From Sphingobacterium sp. PCS056 (GTDB taxonomy: Bacteria; Bacteroidota; Bacteroidia; Sphingobacteriales; Sphingobacteriaceae), in contig NZ_CP096883.1 of assembly GCF_023273895.1 (NCBI RefSeq), positions 3,906,001 through 3,970,000 on the forward strand: 64,000 nt of DNA, in the 5' to 3' direction. Shown one piece after another: positions 8,754 to 17,518 of the stretch. Positions within the stretch are counted from its first letter, which is position 1, and each line of letters opens with the position of its first letter. A program made the position numbers and the translations under genes. The notes below the pieces were generated by a model. It saw only the letters and a list, made by a program, of their open reading frames with translations. It ran no database searches and was not told the origin of the DNA.

Positions 8754-8858
8754 ATGTATAAATTTTATAAGTTGTTCTAATTTTTATAACAATCTGCGTA
8801 CAGTTTTGTTTTTGTTTACTAATATTTATTCCGTTCTTTGCGACACAATGTTTCAACG

Positions 8859-9647
8859 ATGGAAATCATAGGTTATACTTTATCCATTTTCATCGGTATC
8901 ACGCTCGGATTAATCGGTGCAGGTGGTTCCATTTTAACTGTACCGGTCTTAGTCTACTTATTCCATATACATCCTACATTAGCAACATCGTATTCCCTAT
9001 TTATTGTTGGTTTCACGAGCTTAATAGGTAGTTTCCTTAAAATAAAAGAAAATGGTGTGGATTATAGTGCAGCGACTTATTTTGGAATTCCTTCCGTCTT
9101 TGTCATCCTCATCGTTCGTAAAGTTTTACTGGTCCATATTCCAGAAGTTATTTTGCAAATCCATCATTTTCAATTGACAAAATCAACGATCACTATGATT
9201 GCTTTTGCGGTATTGATGTTGGGCGCTTCCTGGAGTATGATCAAAAATAAACAGATTCAGGTCAGTACCAATCATCCTATAAAACAACCAATAACAAAAA
9301 TGATCTTTTGGGGAATTGGAATTGGTTTAGTGACGGGCTTCTTAGGAGCTGGCGGAGGATTTTTAATCATTCCTGCTTTAGTTATTTTATTGCGCATGCC
9401 GATCCGAATTGCAATTGGCACTTCGCTATCTATCATAACCTTAAATTCACTCATCGGATTTTTAGGAGATATAGATCATGTACAAATGGATTGGTTTTTC
9501 TTAGTAAAGCTACTTTCTATAACGATCCTAGGTGTAGCAATAGGTAGTTATCTGCAAAAAAAAATCGCGACGGACAAGTTAAAACCAATTTTTGGTTGGT
9601 TTATATTTTTTGTGGGTACGTATATTTTAATTAAGGAACTCTTTTAG
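8859..9647 (+). CDS. Sulfite exporter TauE/SafE family permease
   Basis: A 262-residue integral membrane protein with about eight helices arranged as two related halves. Each half begins with the family signature: GITLGLIGAGGSILTVP near residue 15 and GLVTGFLGAGGGFLIIPAL near 160. Members export sulfite, sulfoacetate or other organic anions; the substrate here is unknown. I used the ATG at 8859 (MEIIGYTLS), because the seven upstream codons (from 8838) precede the usual family start. No genes of sulfur metabolism are adjacent. Confidence 0.88.
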   Translation: MEIIGYTLSIFIGITLGLIGAGGSILTVPVLVYLFHIHPTLATSYSLFIVGFTSLIGSFLKIKENGVDYSAATYFGIPSVFVILIVRKVLLVHIPEVILQIHHFQLTKSTITMIAFAVLMLGASWSMIKNKQIQVSTNHPIKQPITKMIFWGIGIGLVTGFLGAGGGFLIIPALVILLRMPIRIAIGTSLSIITLNSLIGFLGDIDHVQMDWFFLVKLLSITILGVAIGSYLQKKIATDKLKPIFGWFIFFVGTYILIKELF

Positions 9648-9716
9648 TTATCTTGCTATTATTAGCACGTAAATTGTATTGTTAACTTAAAAATGGAGTA
9701 ACTTATTAAAGATCTT

Positions 9717-10562
9717 ATGCTCGTAAAAAAATATTCTGGGGAGTTAGTCCCATTTAATAGCGACAGTTTACGTCACTCGTTGACACGTTCGGGAGCTAAT
9801 CATGATCAGGTAGAAAAAGTGTACGCTCAAATAAAAGAAAAATTATTTGATGGTATCAGTACGAAGGCCTTATACCAATTAGCTTTTGAGGCTTTGAAAT
9901 CTCAAAGAAACTCGCTTGCAGCTCGATATAGTCTAAAAAAGGCACTTCGCGAACTTGGCCCAGAGGGATTCTATTTCGAGAAATGGATAGGTCGATTATT
10001 TCAAGAGTATGGATTTGAAAGTACAACAGGACAAACAGTGCAGGGGCATGCTGTGTCACATGAGATTGATGTAGTGGCTGCTAAAGGCAATGAAATGCTT
10101 GCTATTGAATGTAAGTTCAGAAATGATATTGACGCTAAAATCTCGGTAACAACCCCGATGTATTTTTTGTCTCGATTTAACGACATCAGTGATATTGATT
10201 ATCATTTTTTTGGGCAATACAAAAAGTTTACACAAGGCTGGCTTGTCACCAATGCTTATTTAACCTCTGATTCTAAAGATTTTGGAAAATACTACGGCGT
10301 AAACTTTCTTTCATGGGATTATCCCGAAGACAATAGTATAAAAAGACGTGTAGATAGAGCCGTATTTTATCCGGTGACCTGCTTGACCACACTAACTGAT
10401 GAACAGGAAAAAACACTATTGCAACATCAGATCATATTGGTGAAAGATATCTTAAAAGATAAAAATGCTCTCCAATCTCTCCAACTAAGTCCAGAAAAAT
10501 TAAGATTGGTGCTACAAGAGGCTAAAGAATTGATCGATTATAAAGTGGATGAAGAGTCCTGA
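9717..10562 (+). CDS. ATP-cone domain fused to an Mrr-like PD-(D/E)XK nuclease
   Basis: A 281-residue protein in two parts. Residues 1-90 match an ATP-cone (MLVKKYSGELVPFNSDSLRHSL ..., ending SLAARYSLKKAL), the nucleotide-sensing module of NrdR and ribonucleotide reductases. Residues 95-215 look like a restriction-endonuclease fold of the Mrr type, with the acidic-Lys core HEIDVVAAKGNEMLAIECKF supplying D, E and K. It is followed by KISVTTPMYFLSRF and a helical C-terminus rich in Leu/Glu. It is not next to a methylase. Proteins of this layout occur in Bacteroidota, but I know of no characterised function. It is monocistronic. Confidence 0.8.
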   Translation: MLVKKYSGELVPFNSDSLRHSLTRSGANHDQVEKVYAQIKEKLFDGISTKALYQLAFEALKSQRNSLAARYSLKKALRELGPEGFYFEKWIGRLFQEYGFESTTGQTVQGHAVSHEIDVVAAKGNEMLAIECKFRNDIDAKISVTTPMYFLSRFNDISDIDYHFFGQYKKFTQGWLVTNAYLTSDSKDFGKYYGVNFLSWDYPEDNSIKRRVDRAVFYPVTCLTTLTDEQEKTLLQHQIILVKDILKDKNALQSLQLSPEKLRLVLQEAKELIDYKVDEES

Positions 10563-10640
10563 TGAGTATGATATTTTATTAGACCAAATACGATCAATGA
10601 ATCTTCCACTACGAGAGATTACTTTTTATAACATTTTAAT

Positions 10641-10696
10641 TTAGTATTGTTTTTTCACTTTATTTACTGCGGTAACAAGCGAAAAAACAGTACTAA
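10641..10696. terminator. Long imperfect inverted repeat, possible bidirectional terminator
   Basis: Arms of 18 bases (10641-10658 and 10679-10696) match at 16 positions around a 20-base loop. A T6 run lies in one arm and an A6 run in the other. It sits between the converging nuclease and ispE genes, where a bidirectional terminator is expected, although no free T-run follows the stem. Confidence 0.45.
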
Positions 10697-10827
10697 AATA
10701 TACTTAATAATGAAAAACAAATCCGTAATTTATTGATCAATTATAAAAAGAAATCTACAGAGATGAACTTGGGATAATAACCAATTTTATAATTAAAGAC
10801 CATTTTCTGTCTACGCATTACACACGG

Positions 10828-11643
10828 TCAGGAGAGATCTATTGGATAATAAATATCTCCAAAAACCTTTAAGTCATCCAATGCTACAGGATTTTCAAAA
10901 ATCCCGTAAACGGAAGAACCTGAACCTGACATGGAAGCATATATAGCACCAAAAGAATATAGTGCATCTTTTAATTCCTTTATTTTTGGAAACTGTTCAA
11001 ATATGCTCAACTCAAAATCATTGTTCAAATAGTATTTCCATTCTTGTATAGGGAGTTTGATGATCGATCTTAAATCAAACTCTGGTTGCTTAGCTTCTAC
11101 TCCACGATAGGCTTCTGCTGTTGATATGTGAATATTAGGATTAATAACAACGATATAATAAGCGCTTAAATTTAATTCAATCGGAGAGAAATCGGTCCCT
11201 ATTCCTGTAGCATATACAGGTTTATTATCTATAAAAAATGGACAGTCTGCGCCTAACTGTTTCGCGTACGTCTGCAATTGTTTAACAGACAGCTCAAGCT
11301 GAAAACTGTCATTTAACATTTTCAAAACATAAGCAGCATCAGCTGAACCTCCTCCCATTCCAGCACCTATAGGAATTTTTTTTATTAAATGAATTGCGAT
11401 TGATGGAATATCAAAATCTTGTTTAATTAATTGATAAGCACGCTCACAAAGGTTCATTCCTTCTCCAGGAATAACAATGCCTTCTGAATAAAAAACAGTT
11501 GGACCGGATTCCAAAGGAATGATTTCGACCACATCATATAATTTAACAGGATAGAATATGGTTTCCAAATCATGATAACCATCCGGTCGTTTTCCTACGA
11601 TATGTAGGCCCAGATTTATTTTAGCATTTGCAAATGATAGCAT
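10828..11643 (-). CDS. ispE: 4-diphosphocytidyl-2-C-methyl-D-erythritol kinase
   Basis: A 271-residue GHMP kinase that phosphorylates CDP-methylerythritol in the non-mevalonate isoprenoid pathway. It starts with the substrate-binding segment FANAKINLGLHIVGKRPDGYHD, contains the ATP-binding Gly-rich motif PIGAGMGGGSADAA at about 91-104, and ends with the third GHMP motif SMSGSGSSVYG. The length is slightly under that of E. coli IspE (283). A Nudix gene lies 44 bases upstream on the same strand and may share a transcript. Confidence 0.96.
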   Translation of the reverse strand: MLSFANAKINLGLHIVGKRPDGYHDLETIFYPVKLYDVVEIIPLESGPTVFYSEGIVIPGEGMNLCERAYQLIKQDFDIPSIAIHLIKKIPIGAGMGGGSADAAYVLKMLNDSFQLELSVKQLQTYAKQLGADCPFFIDNKPVYATGIGTDFSPIELNLSAYYIVVINPNIHISTAEAYRGVEAKQPEFDLRSIIKLPIQEWKYYLNNDFELSIFEQFPKIKELKDALYSFGAIYASMSGSGSSVYGIFENPVALDDLKVFGDIYYPIDLS

Positions 11644-11686
11644 AATGTGTGTTTAATATGAGATCGGTTAAACTTTAAATTCTATT

Positions 11687-12100
11687 TTAATATTCAAAAG
11701 TACCTGCTTTCCAAATTGGAATAGTAAATTGTTCGATAAGGTGAGCTAATTGATAGTTTTCATAATTATCCACTGTTAACCAAATAGCTTCCTCAATCTC
11801 GGCCTGTGGAAAGACATCTAGGGCTGCTTTTAATTCAATTTTAAAGATTTCTCCCCTCACTATGGTATCAACTTCATTGACAGCTTCGGTCTCATGAAAC
11901 CCTAGGTATTCCAGCTCAGATAAGGAGATATTTAGATCTAACTCTTCTTTTAATTCTCGAACAAGTGCTTGAGAAGAAAGCTCACCTTTTTCTATCTTGC
12001 CACCTGGCATCATGTAATATGCAGAATTTTTTTTCCTAACAACCAAAAGCCTGTTATTCGGATCCACTACCATAGCTCCTGCTAAATAAATCTTGTTCAT
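11687..12100 (-). CDS. Nudix hydrolase
   Basis: A 137-residue Nudix protein that cleaves nucleoside-diphosphate derivatives. The Nudix box runs from Gly34 to Leu56. Gly34, Glu40, Arg48, Glu49, Glu52 and Glu53 are all in register, and the usual Gly of the last position is Asp55. The preceding YYMMPGGKIEKGE is typical of MutT-like family members. The start was set at ATG 12100 (MNKIYLAGAMVV); the seven extra upstream codons do not match the family. The substrate cannot be told from sequence. Confidence 0.88.
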   Translation of the reverse strand: MNKIYLAGAMVVDPNNRLLVVRKKNSAYYMMPGGKIEKGELSSQALVRELKEELDLNISLSELEYLGFHETEAVNEVDTIVRGEIFKIELKAALDVFPQAEIEEAIWLTVDNYENYQLAHLIEQFTIPIWKAGTFEY

Positions 12101-12149
12101 ATCTTTTTTTATTGAAATCAAACTACTTTCCTATAATTAAGAATATAAA

Positions 12150-12183
12150 GTAAAAAGCGATTATCTCCATAATCGCTTTTTAC
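12150..12183 (-). terminator. Terminator of the menaquinone gene group
   Basis: A perfect 12-bp stem (12152-12163 with 12170-12181, core AAGCGATTA) with a 6-base loop, followed by T residues on the minus strand. It lies 20 bases past mqnA and just upstream of the Nudix gene. Confidence 0.85.
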
Positions 12184-12200
12184 CAATTTTTGTTTTACTG

Positions 12201-12929
12201 CTAAGTATCTAACTCTTTTAATAAAACTAAATATTGATCAATAGCTTTCCTCTTATCATCAGTAAGATGATAGTTTAAGCTTGAAGTTAAATAATGATGA
12301 TAATCAAAATCTTCATATTTGGGTAGGCCCGGAATTACAGCTTCAGGCTCCGAGACGCCTACTTTTAGAGCCTCGTTAAATAACCTTATAAAATCTACTG
12401 TTAATGTTTTTGTACTCACCCAGACTGCAAATGCAAATGGAAGACCTGTAAATTCTTTCCACATAAGTCCTAAATCGTAAACAAAAGGTACCGTCTTCTT
12501 CTTACCAAACGTACGGTCACCGATCAGTACATACGCGTCAGCCCCTTCGATATCTGTCACGATCCTCACGTCGCGCTTCCAATGATTTTTAAGCAGTACT
12601 CGTGCTAACCCATTAGAAGTACGTGATTGCTTATCCAAATATAATGTCTGGATTTCTTCAATCGGTTTGTGAGCAAAAATAAAAACCGAATCAACAGCCC
12701 CCTCTGTACCAATACAATAATCGGTAATGATATGCGCATGCGGAAGACTTAATAAAGCCGCCACAGGAATTATACCTAAATCAGCTTTGTCATCAATCAC
12801 TTTTTGGGCACATACACTCGGATTATCCAAGCTCAATTCGATCTGATCTAAAACTGCGGATTGTCTAATCCCATTTAAAAACGGCAATGTATTCGTATAC
12901 GAAACTGCCGATACTCTCACTTTATCCAT
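12201..12929 (-). CDS. mqnA: Chorismate dehydratase MqnA (menaquinone, futalosine route)
   Basis: A 242-residue MqnA/MqnD-family protein. The N-terminus VRVSAVSYTNTLPFLNGI is the MqnA hallmark, and later DLGIIPVAAL and YVLIGDRTF line the substrate cleft. It dehydrates chorismate to 3-enolpyruvyl-benzoate, the first step of the futalosine pathway. Its first eight bases overlap the end of the phosphatase gene at 12922, and mqnE is the first gene of the group. The operon is therefore mqnE - phosphatase - mqnA, ending at the terminator at 12150. Confidence 0.92.
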   Translation of the reverse strand: MDKVRVSAVSYTNTLPFLNGIRQSAVLDQIELSLDNPSVCAQKVIDDKADLGIIPVAALLSLPHAHIITDYCIGTEGAVDSVFIFAHKPIEEIQTLYLDKQSRTSNGLARVLLKNHWKRDVRIVTDIEGADAYVLIGDRTFGKKKTVPFVYDLGLMWKEFTGLPFAFAVWVSTKTLTVDFIRLFNEALKVGVSEPEAVIPGLPKYEDFDYHHYLTSSLNYHLTDDKRKAIDQYLVLLKELDT

Positions 12930-13548
12930 TTGTCAATACCTCTAGATGTTTCGTATTATAATAGTCAATAATTTCAAATTGATCATGATCATACGTTAAT
13001 TTATATAAGGCAGTGTTTGTATGAGGAAATTCATCCATTTTTGAGGCATCTACTCCTGTCAATAGGCAAAGAATAATACGTAATGCGCGACCATGCATAC
13101 AGACCAATACGGTTTCTTCATGCTCTTGTTTAACCATATGTGCGATGGCCTCACGTTGACGTAACATCAATGCATTAGGAGATTCCCCCTCATCTACACT
13201 GACATCCAATTCACCATTTTTCCATGCTGAGACCAGCTCATTGAATCCACTCATGATAGATTCGTCTTGCTCTTTACCTTCGTAGATTCCCCAACTAATT
13301 TCATCTAAACCCTCGAGTTCTTGCCAAGAAATACCATCTCTGATAAAAGATTCTACTGTCTGATGTGTTCTCAATAAGGTTGAGGTATAAATTTTATCAA
13401 ACGGGATATCTTTATAAGCATCATAAAAAGCCTGAGCTTGTGCCAGTCCCGTTTCATTAAGTGGAGAATTCACGCCACGCCCCTGAACAATACCTTTCAA
13501 ATTCAGATCGGTCTGTCCATGGCGAATAAAATAAAAAGTCTTTTTCAA
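12922..13548 (-). CDS. Histidine phosphatase family protein (phosphoglycerate-mutase-like)
   Basis: A 208-residue two-His phosphatase. The catalytic RHG (FYFIRHGQTDLN, His10) accepts the phosphate; the second His is in VCMHGRALRI, with Glu in YEGKEQDES. The length and motifs fit cofactor-independent broad-specificity phosphatases such as CobC/PhoE rather than glycolytic mutase. The conserved start MKKTFYFIRHG uses TTG (13546-13548 reads CAA on the plus strand). It lies between mqnE (8 bases away) and mqnA (8-base overlap), which hints at a role tied to menaquinone synthesis, but the substrate is unknown. Confidence 0.87.
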   Translation of the reverse strand: MKKTFYFIRHGQTDLNLKGIVQGRGVNSPLNETGLAQAQAFYDAYKDIPFDKIYTSTLLRTHQTVESFIRDGISWQELEGLDEISWGIYEGKEQDESIMSGFNELVSAWKNGELDVSVDEGESPNALMLRQREAIAHMVKQEHEETVLVCMHGRALRIILCLLTGVDASKMDEFPHTNTALYKLTYDHDQFEIIDYYNTKHLEVLTNG

Positions 13549-13556
13549 AATATATC

Positions 13557-14762
13557 TTAATTATTTACAACAGGTAGTGCATAATAATTTTTTTTCTTGC
13601 TATCGTCTTCAAAAACTACATCCTTGTAATCGGTGACAACCTGATATAAGGTATCACGCTCTATTGGATGACGTCCTACCTTGCGAATCAACTCAACCAA
13701 CTGCTGCGTTGACATACCCGGGTTCTGCTCCTCAGCTCCTGCCATACTGTAGATCTTCGTCGTATCATCCAATGTTCCGTCAATATCATCAACACCAAAT
13801 GCCAATGACATTTGAGCTGTATCCCTTGAAATCATTGCCCAATAGGCTTTAATATGATCAAAATTATCCAAATAAATACGAGCTATGGCATAATTTCTCA
13901 AGTCTTCAATAACAGAAACCTCGGGAATATGTGACATTTGATTTTCTTTATTTCGAAATTTCAATGGAATAAAAGTTTGAAAACCTCCAGTCTTATCTTG
14001 CAGTTGACGCAATCTTTCCATGTGATCCACACGATGCCAAAACTCTTCAATATGACCGTATAGCATGGTTGCGTTGGTATGCATCCCTAATTTATGTGCT
14101 TGCTCGTGAATATCTAGCCATTGTTCTGCAGTACATTTATCATGTGCAATCTGCTCTCTGATCTCTGGATGGAAGATTTCTGCTCCACCACCAGGCATCG
14201 AATCCAGACCACAAGACTGCAAATATTTCATACCTTCATAATGGCTCAGTTTTGCCTTCTTGAATATATAGTAATATTCTACTGGCGTTAAACCTTTAAT
14301 GTGCAATTCTGGACGATGTGCCTTACATCTTTTAAAAAATTCGGCATAGAAATCAAGATTTTGTTTGGGCACGACACCTCCAGTAATATGAACTTCCGTA
14401 ACGGCTTCATCATCATATTTCTTTACGATGTCCATCATACCATCTACCTCCATTTCCCATCCTTCTGCACGCTCTTTGATCATACGGGAATATGAACAGA
14501 ACTTACAATCGTAAACACACACATTCGTAGGCTCAATATGAAAGTTACGATTGAAAAATGTGATATCCCCATGTCTTTTCTCCCGAATATAATTCGCTAA
14601 AACACCCAAATAACCCAATTCGGCATTTTTATAAAGGTATACACCCTCATCAAATGTGATGCGTTCTTCTTGCAACACTTTATTTGCTATATTTCTTAAC
14701 TCACTATCCAAAAGCGGATTAGAAAGTAAGAAATTTAATTTTTCTTTAGCATCCATTATCAT
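13557..14762 (-). CDS. mqnE: Aminofutalosine synthase MqnE (radical SAM)
   Basis: A 401-residue radical-SAM enzyme that joins 3-enolpyruvyl-benzoate to adenosine from SAM, giving aminofutalosine. The cluster cysteines are Cys82, Cys86 and Cys89 in NVCVYDCKFCSYSR. Downstream are EVHITGGVVPKQNLDFY and the MqnE/MqnC region SMPGGGAEIFHPEIREQI. It pairs with MqnA in the same transcript; MqnB, MqnC and MqnD are not in the window. The start is ATG 14762, though MDAKEKLN at 14756 is equally possible. Confidence 0.92.
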   Translation of the reverse strand: MIMDAKEKLNFLLSNPLLDSELRNIANKVLQEERITFDEGVYLYKNAELGYLGVLANYIREKRHGDITFFNRNFHIEPTNVCVYDCKFCSYSRMIKERAEGWEMEVDGMMDIVKKYDDEAVTEVHITGGVVPKQNLDFYAEFFKRCKAHRPELHIKGLTPVEYYYIFKKAKLSHYEGMKYLQSCGLDSMPGGGAEIFHPEIREQIAHDKCTAEQWLDIHEQAHKLGMHTNATMLYGHIEEFWHRVDHMERLRQLQDKTGGFQTFIPLKFRNKENQMSHIPEVSVIEDLRNYAIARIYLDNFDHIKAYWAMISRDTAQMSLAFGVDDIDGTLDDTTKIYSMAGAEEQNPGMSTQQLVELIRKVGRHPIERDTLYQVVTDYKDVVFEDDSKKKNYYALPVVNN

Positions 14763-14783
14763 GTCTCCTAGTCTATAACAAAT

Positions 14784-14832
14784 GTACCAAAAACAAGGCT
14801 AAATTCGTAGAATCTAGCCTTGTTTTTGGTAC
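14784..14832. terminator. Terminator of the ABC exporter gene, perfect 18-bp hairpin
   Basis: Bases 14784-14801 and 14815-14832 are perfect inverted copies (core CAAGGCTA) around a 13-base loop, with A5/T5 runs in the arms. It lies 22 bases past the ABC exporter and just upstream of mqnE. Confidence 0.85.
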
Positions 14833-14854
14833 AGCAATATCAATGAAATAACCA

Positions 14855-16681
14855 TTAATCTGTGAACTGTTGCATATCGATCAATTTTCTATACAAACCC
14901 TCTTTCTGAATCAATTCTGTATGACTTCCAAATTCTACAATTTGGCCACCATCTATCACCACAATTTTATCTGCATTCTGAATGGTGCTTAATCGATGTG
15001 CAATGACTACCGTAGTACGATTATCCATAAGCTTATATAAGGAATCTTGAACTAGTTTTTCGGATTCCGTATCTAATGCCGAAGTTGCCTCGTCCAATAA
15101 CATAATGGGTGGGTTTTTCAATACAGCTCGCGCGATGCAAATTCGTTGTCGCTGGCCACCAGAAAGTTTAGCGCCACGATCACCAATATTCGTTTGATAA
15201 CCGGATTCTGTTTTCAAGATAAATTCATGAGCATTAGCTATTTTGGCAGCATTCTCAACCTCTTGCTGGGTCGCAGATGTATTGGAAAAGGTAATATTAT
15301 TAAAGATGGTGTCATTAAATAAGATAGACTCTTGATTCACTACACCTATCATTGTGCGTAGAGATTCTTGATCTAGATCCCTTAAATCTATACCGTCAAA
15401 CAAAATTTGACCTGCTGTAACATCCATAAAACGCGGAATTAAATCCACCAAAGTAGATTTACCCCCTCCAGAAGGACCGACCAGCGCTATTGTTTTTCCC
15501 TTTTCAATAATTAGATTGATATGTTTTAAAATGTTTTTCTCACCATAAGCGAAATCTACATGCTGAAACTCAATCGCTTTTTTAAAATCAGTAACTTTCT
15601 TCGCATTAGGCTTATCAGTAACTTCACTTTTGGTATCAATCAATTCCAGTACACGCTCACCAGCCGCAATACCATTATGAATATTACTAAATGCATCTGT
15701 CAATGCTTTTGCAGGACGCATTACTTGTGAGAAGATAGCGATATAGGCAATAAACTCAGATGCTCCAAACTCATCACTCCCTGATAAAACCAGATTACCA
15801 CCATATAATAAAATGATAGCGACCATAATCACACCTAACAATTCAGATACCGGTGAACCCATTTGTTGGCGCCTTGCCATTGCACGCATGATACCCGCAT
15901 AACGATCATTCTCATCATTAAATCTTTTTTTAACGAAATTTGTTCCGTTGAAGGCTTTAATGATACGAACACCAGATAATGCCTCATCTAAGAAAGAAAT
16001 CATATTCGCATAAGATGTTTGACCAGCAATCGCTTGTGCCTTTAAAGTTTTAACAATTTTAGATATAAAAAAAGCAGATACTGGAATGACGAGCATAGCG
16101 AATAAAGTCAGTTTTGCAGAAATAACAAATAACATAACCAGATATGCAATGAGTTGAAGTGGCTCTTTAAAAGCAACCTGCAATGTGCCTGTAACAGAAT
16201 ACTGTACAACCTGAACATCAGAAGATACTTTGGAAATAATATCGCCTTTACGCTGTCCATTAAAATAGCCTAAATGTAGATCCATGACATTATCAAATAC
16301 CGTCTTCCGTAAATTCAATAAAGTGTGAATACGCAAATTTTCCATAATTCGTTGGGCTAAATAACGAAACAAATTGCTTATAAAAACGGAAATTACGATC
16401 ACGATACAGACATACTTCAATGCACCATAAGCACCGAACTGTTGGTTAGCCAGACTTGCATAATAATTGAAGTAACCGAGAATATCAAAATATCCATCGG
16501 GCTTTGCTAATACTACATGAGAAGAAACTTGATCTGTATTGAAAAGAGTTTGCAACAAAGGAGCTAATAACGCCAAATTCAATGTGCTGAATACAACCGT
16601 AATTAGGGTGCAGATAATATACGGAATTGCGTATTTCTCAATGGGTTTGGCAAAAGATAATAACCTAAAGTAAGTTTTCAT
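14855..16681 (-). CDS. ABC exporter, MsbA-like (permease and ATPase in one chain)
   Basis: A 608-residue half-transporter. The first 330 residues carry six membrane helices with the long cytoplasmic loops of type IV exporters. The ATPase domain follows, with Walker A GPSGGGKST, Q-loop VVNQES, signature LSGGQRQR, Walker B IMLLDEATSALD and H-loop AHRLST. It works as a homodimer in the inner membrane. In Bacteroidota this family includes the lipid A-core flippase MsbA and other lipid exporters; MsbA is the likeliest reading but sequence alone does not prove it. It is transcribed alone. Confidence 0.88.
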   Translation of the reverse strand: MKTYFRLLSFAKPIEKYAIPYIICTLITVVFSTLNLALLAPLLQTLFNTDQVSSHVVLAKPDGYFDILGYFNYYASLANQQFGAYGALKYVCIVIVISVFISNLFRYLAQRIMENLRIHTLLNLRKTVFDNVMDLHLGYFNGQRKGDIISKVSSDVQVVQYSVTGTLQVAFKEPLQLIAYLVMLFVISAKLTLFAMLVIPVSAFFISKIVKTLKAQAIAGQTSYANMISFLDEALSGVRIIKAFNGTNFVKKRFNDENDRYAGIMRAMARRQQMGSPVSELLGVIMVAIILLYGGNLVLSGSDEFGASEFIAYIAIFSQVMRPAKALTDAFSNIHNGIAAGERVLELIDTKSEVTDKPNAKKVTDFKKAIEFQHVDFAYGEKNILKHINLIIEKGKTIALVGPSGGGKSTLVDLIPRFMDVTAGQILFDGIDLRDLDQESLRTMIGVVNQESILFNDTIFNNITFSNTSATQQEVENAAKIANAHEFILKTESGYQTNIGDRGAKLSGGQRQRICIARAVLKNPPIMLLDEATSALDTESEKLVQDSLYKLMDNRTTVVIAHRLSTIQNADKIVVIDGGQIVEFGSHTELIQKEGLYRKLIDMQQFTD

Positions 16682-16889
16682 TTATAATATTAAGGTAGCA
16701 AAAATACTAAAATTACGCGCAATATATAAGGAATACTTTCAAGGAATGAAATCTTGCACTTCGATGATATTATAAATTTCATCCAATAAACACCAAATTT
16801 AAACCACAATATACCTAGCGGTTTTGCATTATGATTTATGAATATAACTCAGAAAACATCTTATTGATCATAATTGACTCGGACTCGTT

Positions 16890-16938
16890 GATTGATTATT
16901 AACCGTTCAAGCATAACTCTAGTTTATGCTAATCAATC
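16890..16938. repeat. Nested inverted repeat
   Basis: The outer arms GATTGATTA (16890-16898) and TAATCAATC (16930-16938) are perfect complements. The inner arms GCATAA (16911-16916) and TTATGC (16924-16929) also pair, leaving a one-sided 12-base bulge. It could be a structured RNA element or a binding site; there is no T-run for termination. Confidence 0.55.
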
Positions 16939-17107
16939 TATTGAGGGGATTACTAATCTTTTAATAAATTCACAAAAAAACACGATTTAACAACAATAAA
17001 CCCAATTTTTATTGTCATTAGCTTTTCAATAAGTAGAGCTTGTATTCGCAGATTATTCGAGTTTGCTTCATCATAAATAGGTATGATATGCTTATTATAT
17101 TCATCTT

Positions 17108-17151
17108 AAATCCGTGTTAAGTCCATGGTGAGTCCGTGTTCAGTCCGTGTT
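17108..17151 (+). repeat. Four tandem 11-base units
   Basis: Units at 17108, 17119, 17130 and 17141 share the pattern nARTCCrTGkT. The last two differ at one base only (GAGTCCGTGTT, CAGTCCGTGTT). There is no gene around them. Confidence 0.75.
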
Positions 17152-17518
17152 TATAGTATTTTCACCATGATACTACCCTGTTCGCAACCTGCTTGCATGT
17201 ATAAGATATATTAGGGTCGCTCCACATATGTATCGAGACGTATTACAATAGATTACGGATAAAAAAAGCCTTTTATACTTGATATCAACGTACACCATAT
17301 CTATTGATAATCATGCTCCATGTTTTGATGAATTCAAAACCGCAATCTTGATCAAGATGAATGCAATAACACCATGCACTACATCAACAAAAATATATAC
17401 AACAGAAATATCAATAATTTAAAAAGCAACATTATTTAAAATGTACAATGGGTTATACTATTATTTTAATAGAAAAAACCTAATTTAGTCCTTGTAAATA
17501 GTAAAATACCAGAACATA

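Larger units (their letters stand above)
16682..17518. other. 837-base stretch without a recognisable gene
   Basis: This AT-rich region separates the divergent ABC exporter and aminotransferase genes. It holds a nested inverted repeat (16890-16938), four 11-base tandem units (17108-17151) and only short open frames. One of these, 17357-17422, is Thr/Ile-rich, but I do not treat it as a gene. No clear TTTG ... TAnnTTTG promoter for the aminotransferase was found near 17519. The length is unusual for this otherwise compact window. Confidence 0.7.

Noticed and set aside
17211..17226. TTAGGGTCGCTCCAC, similar to TTTAGGGTCGTTCAC at 19559, as insertion-sequence ends
   Set aside because: Both copies point the same way, differ in several bases, and no transposase or target duplication lies between them; the genes enclosed are an intact operon.
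17357..17422. 21-codon Thr/Ile-rich frame upstream of the aminotransferase, resembling a thr-type leader peptide
   Set aside because: The sequence is AC-rich, the neighbouring genes are aromatic rather than threonine genes, and no attenuator or terminator follows.
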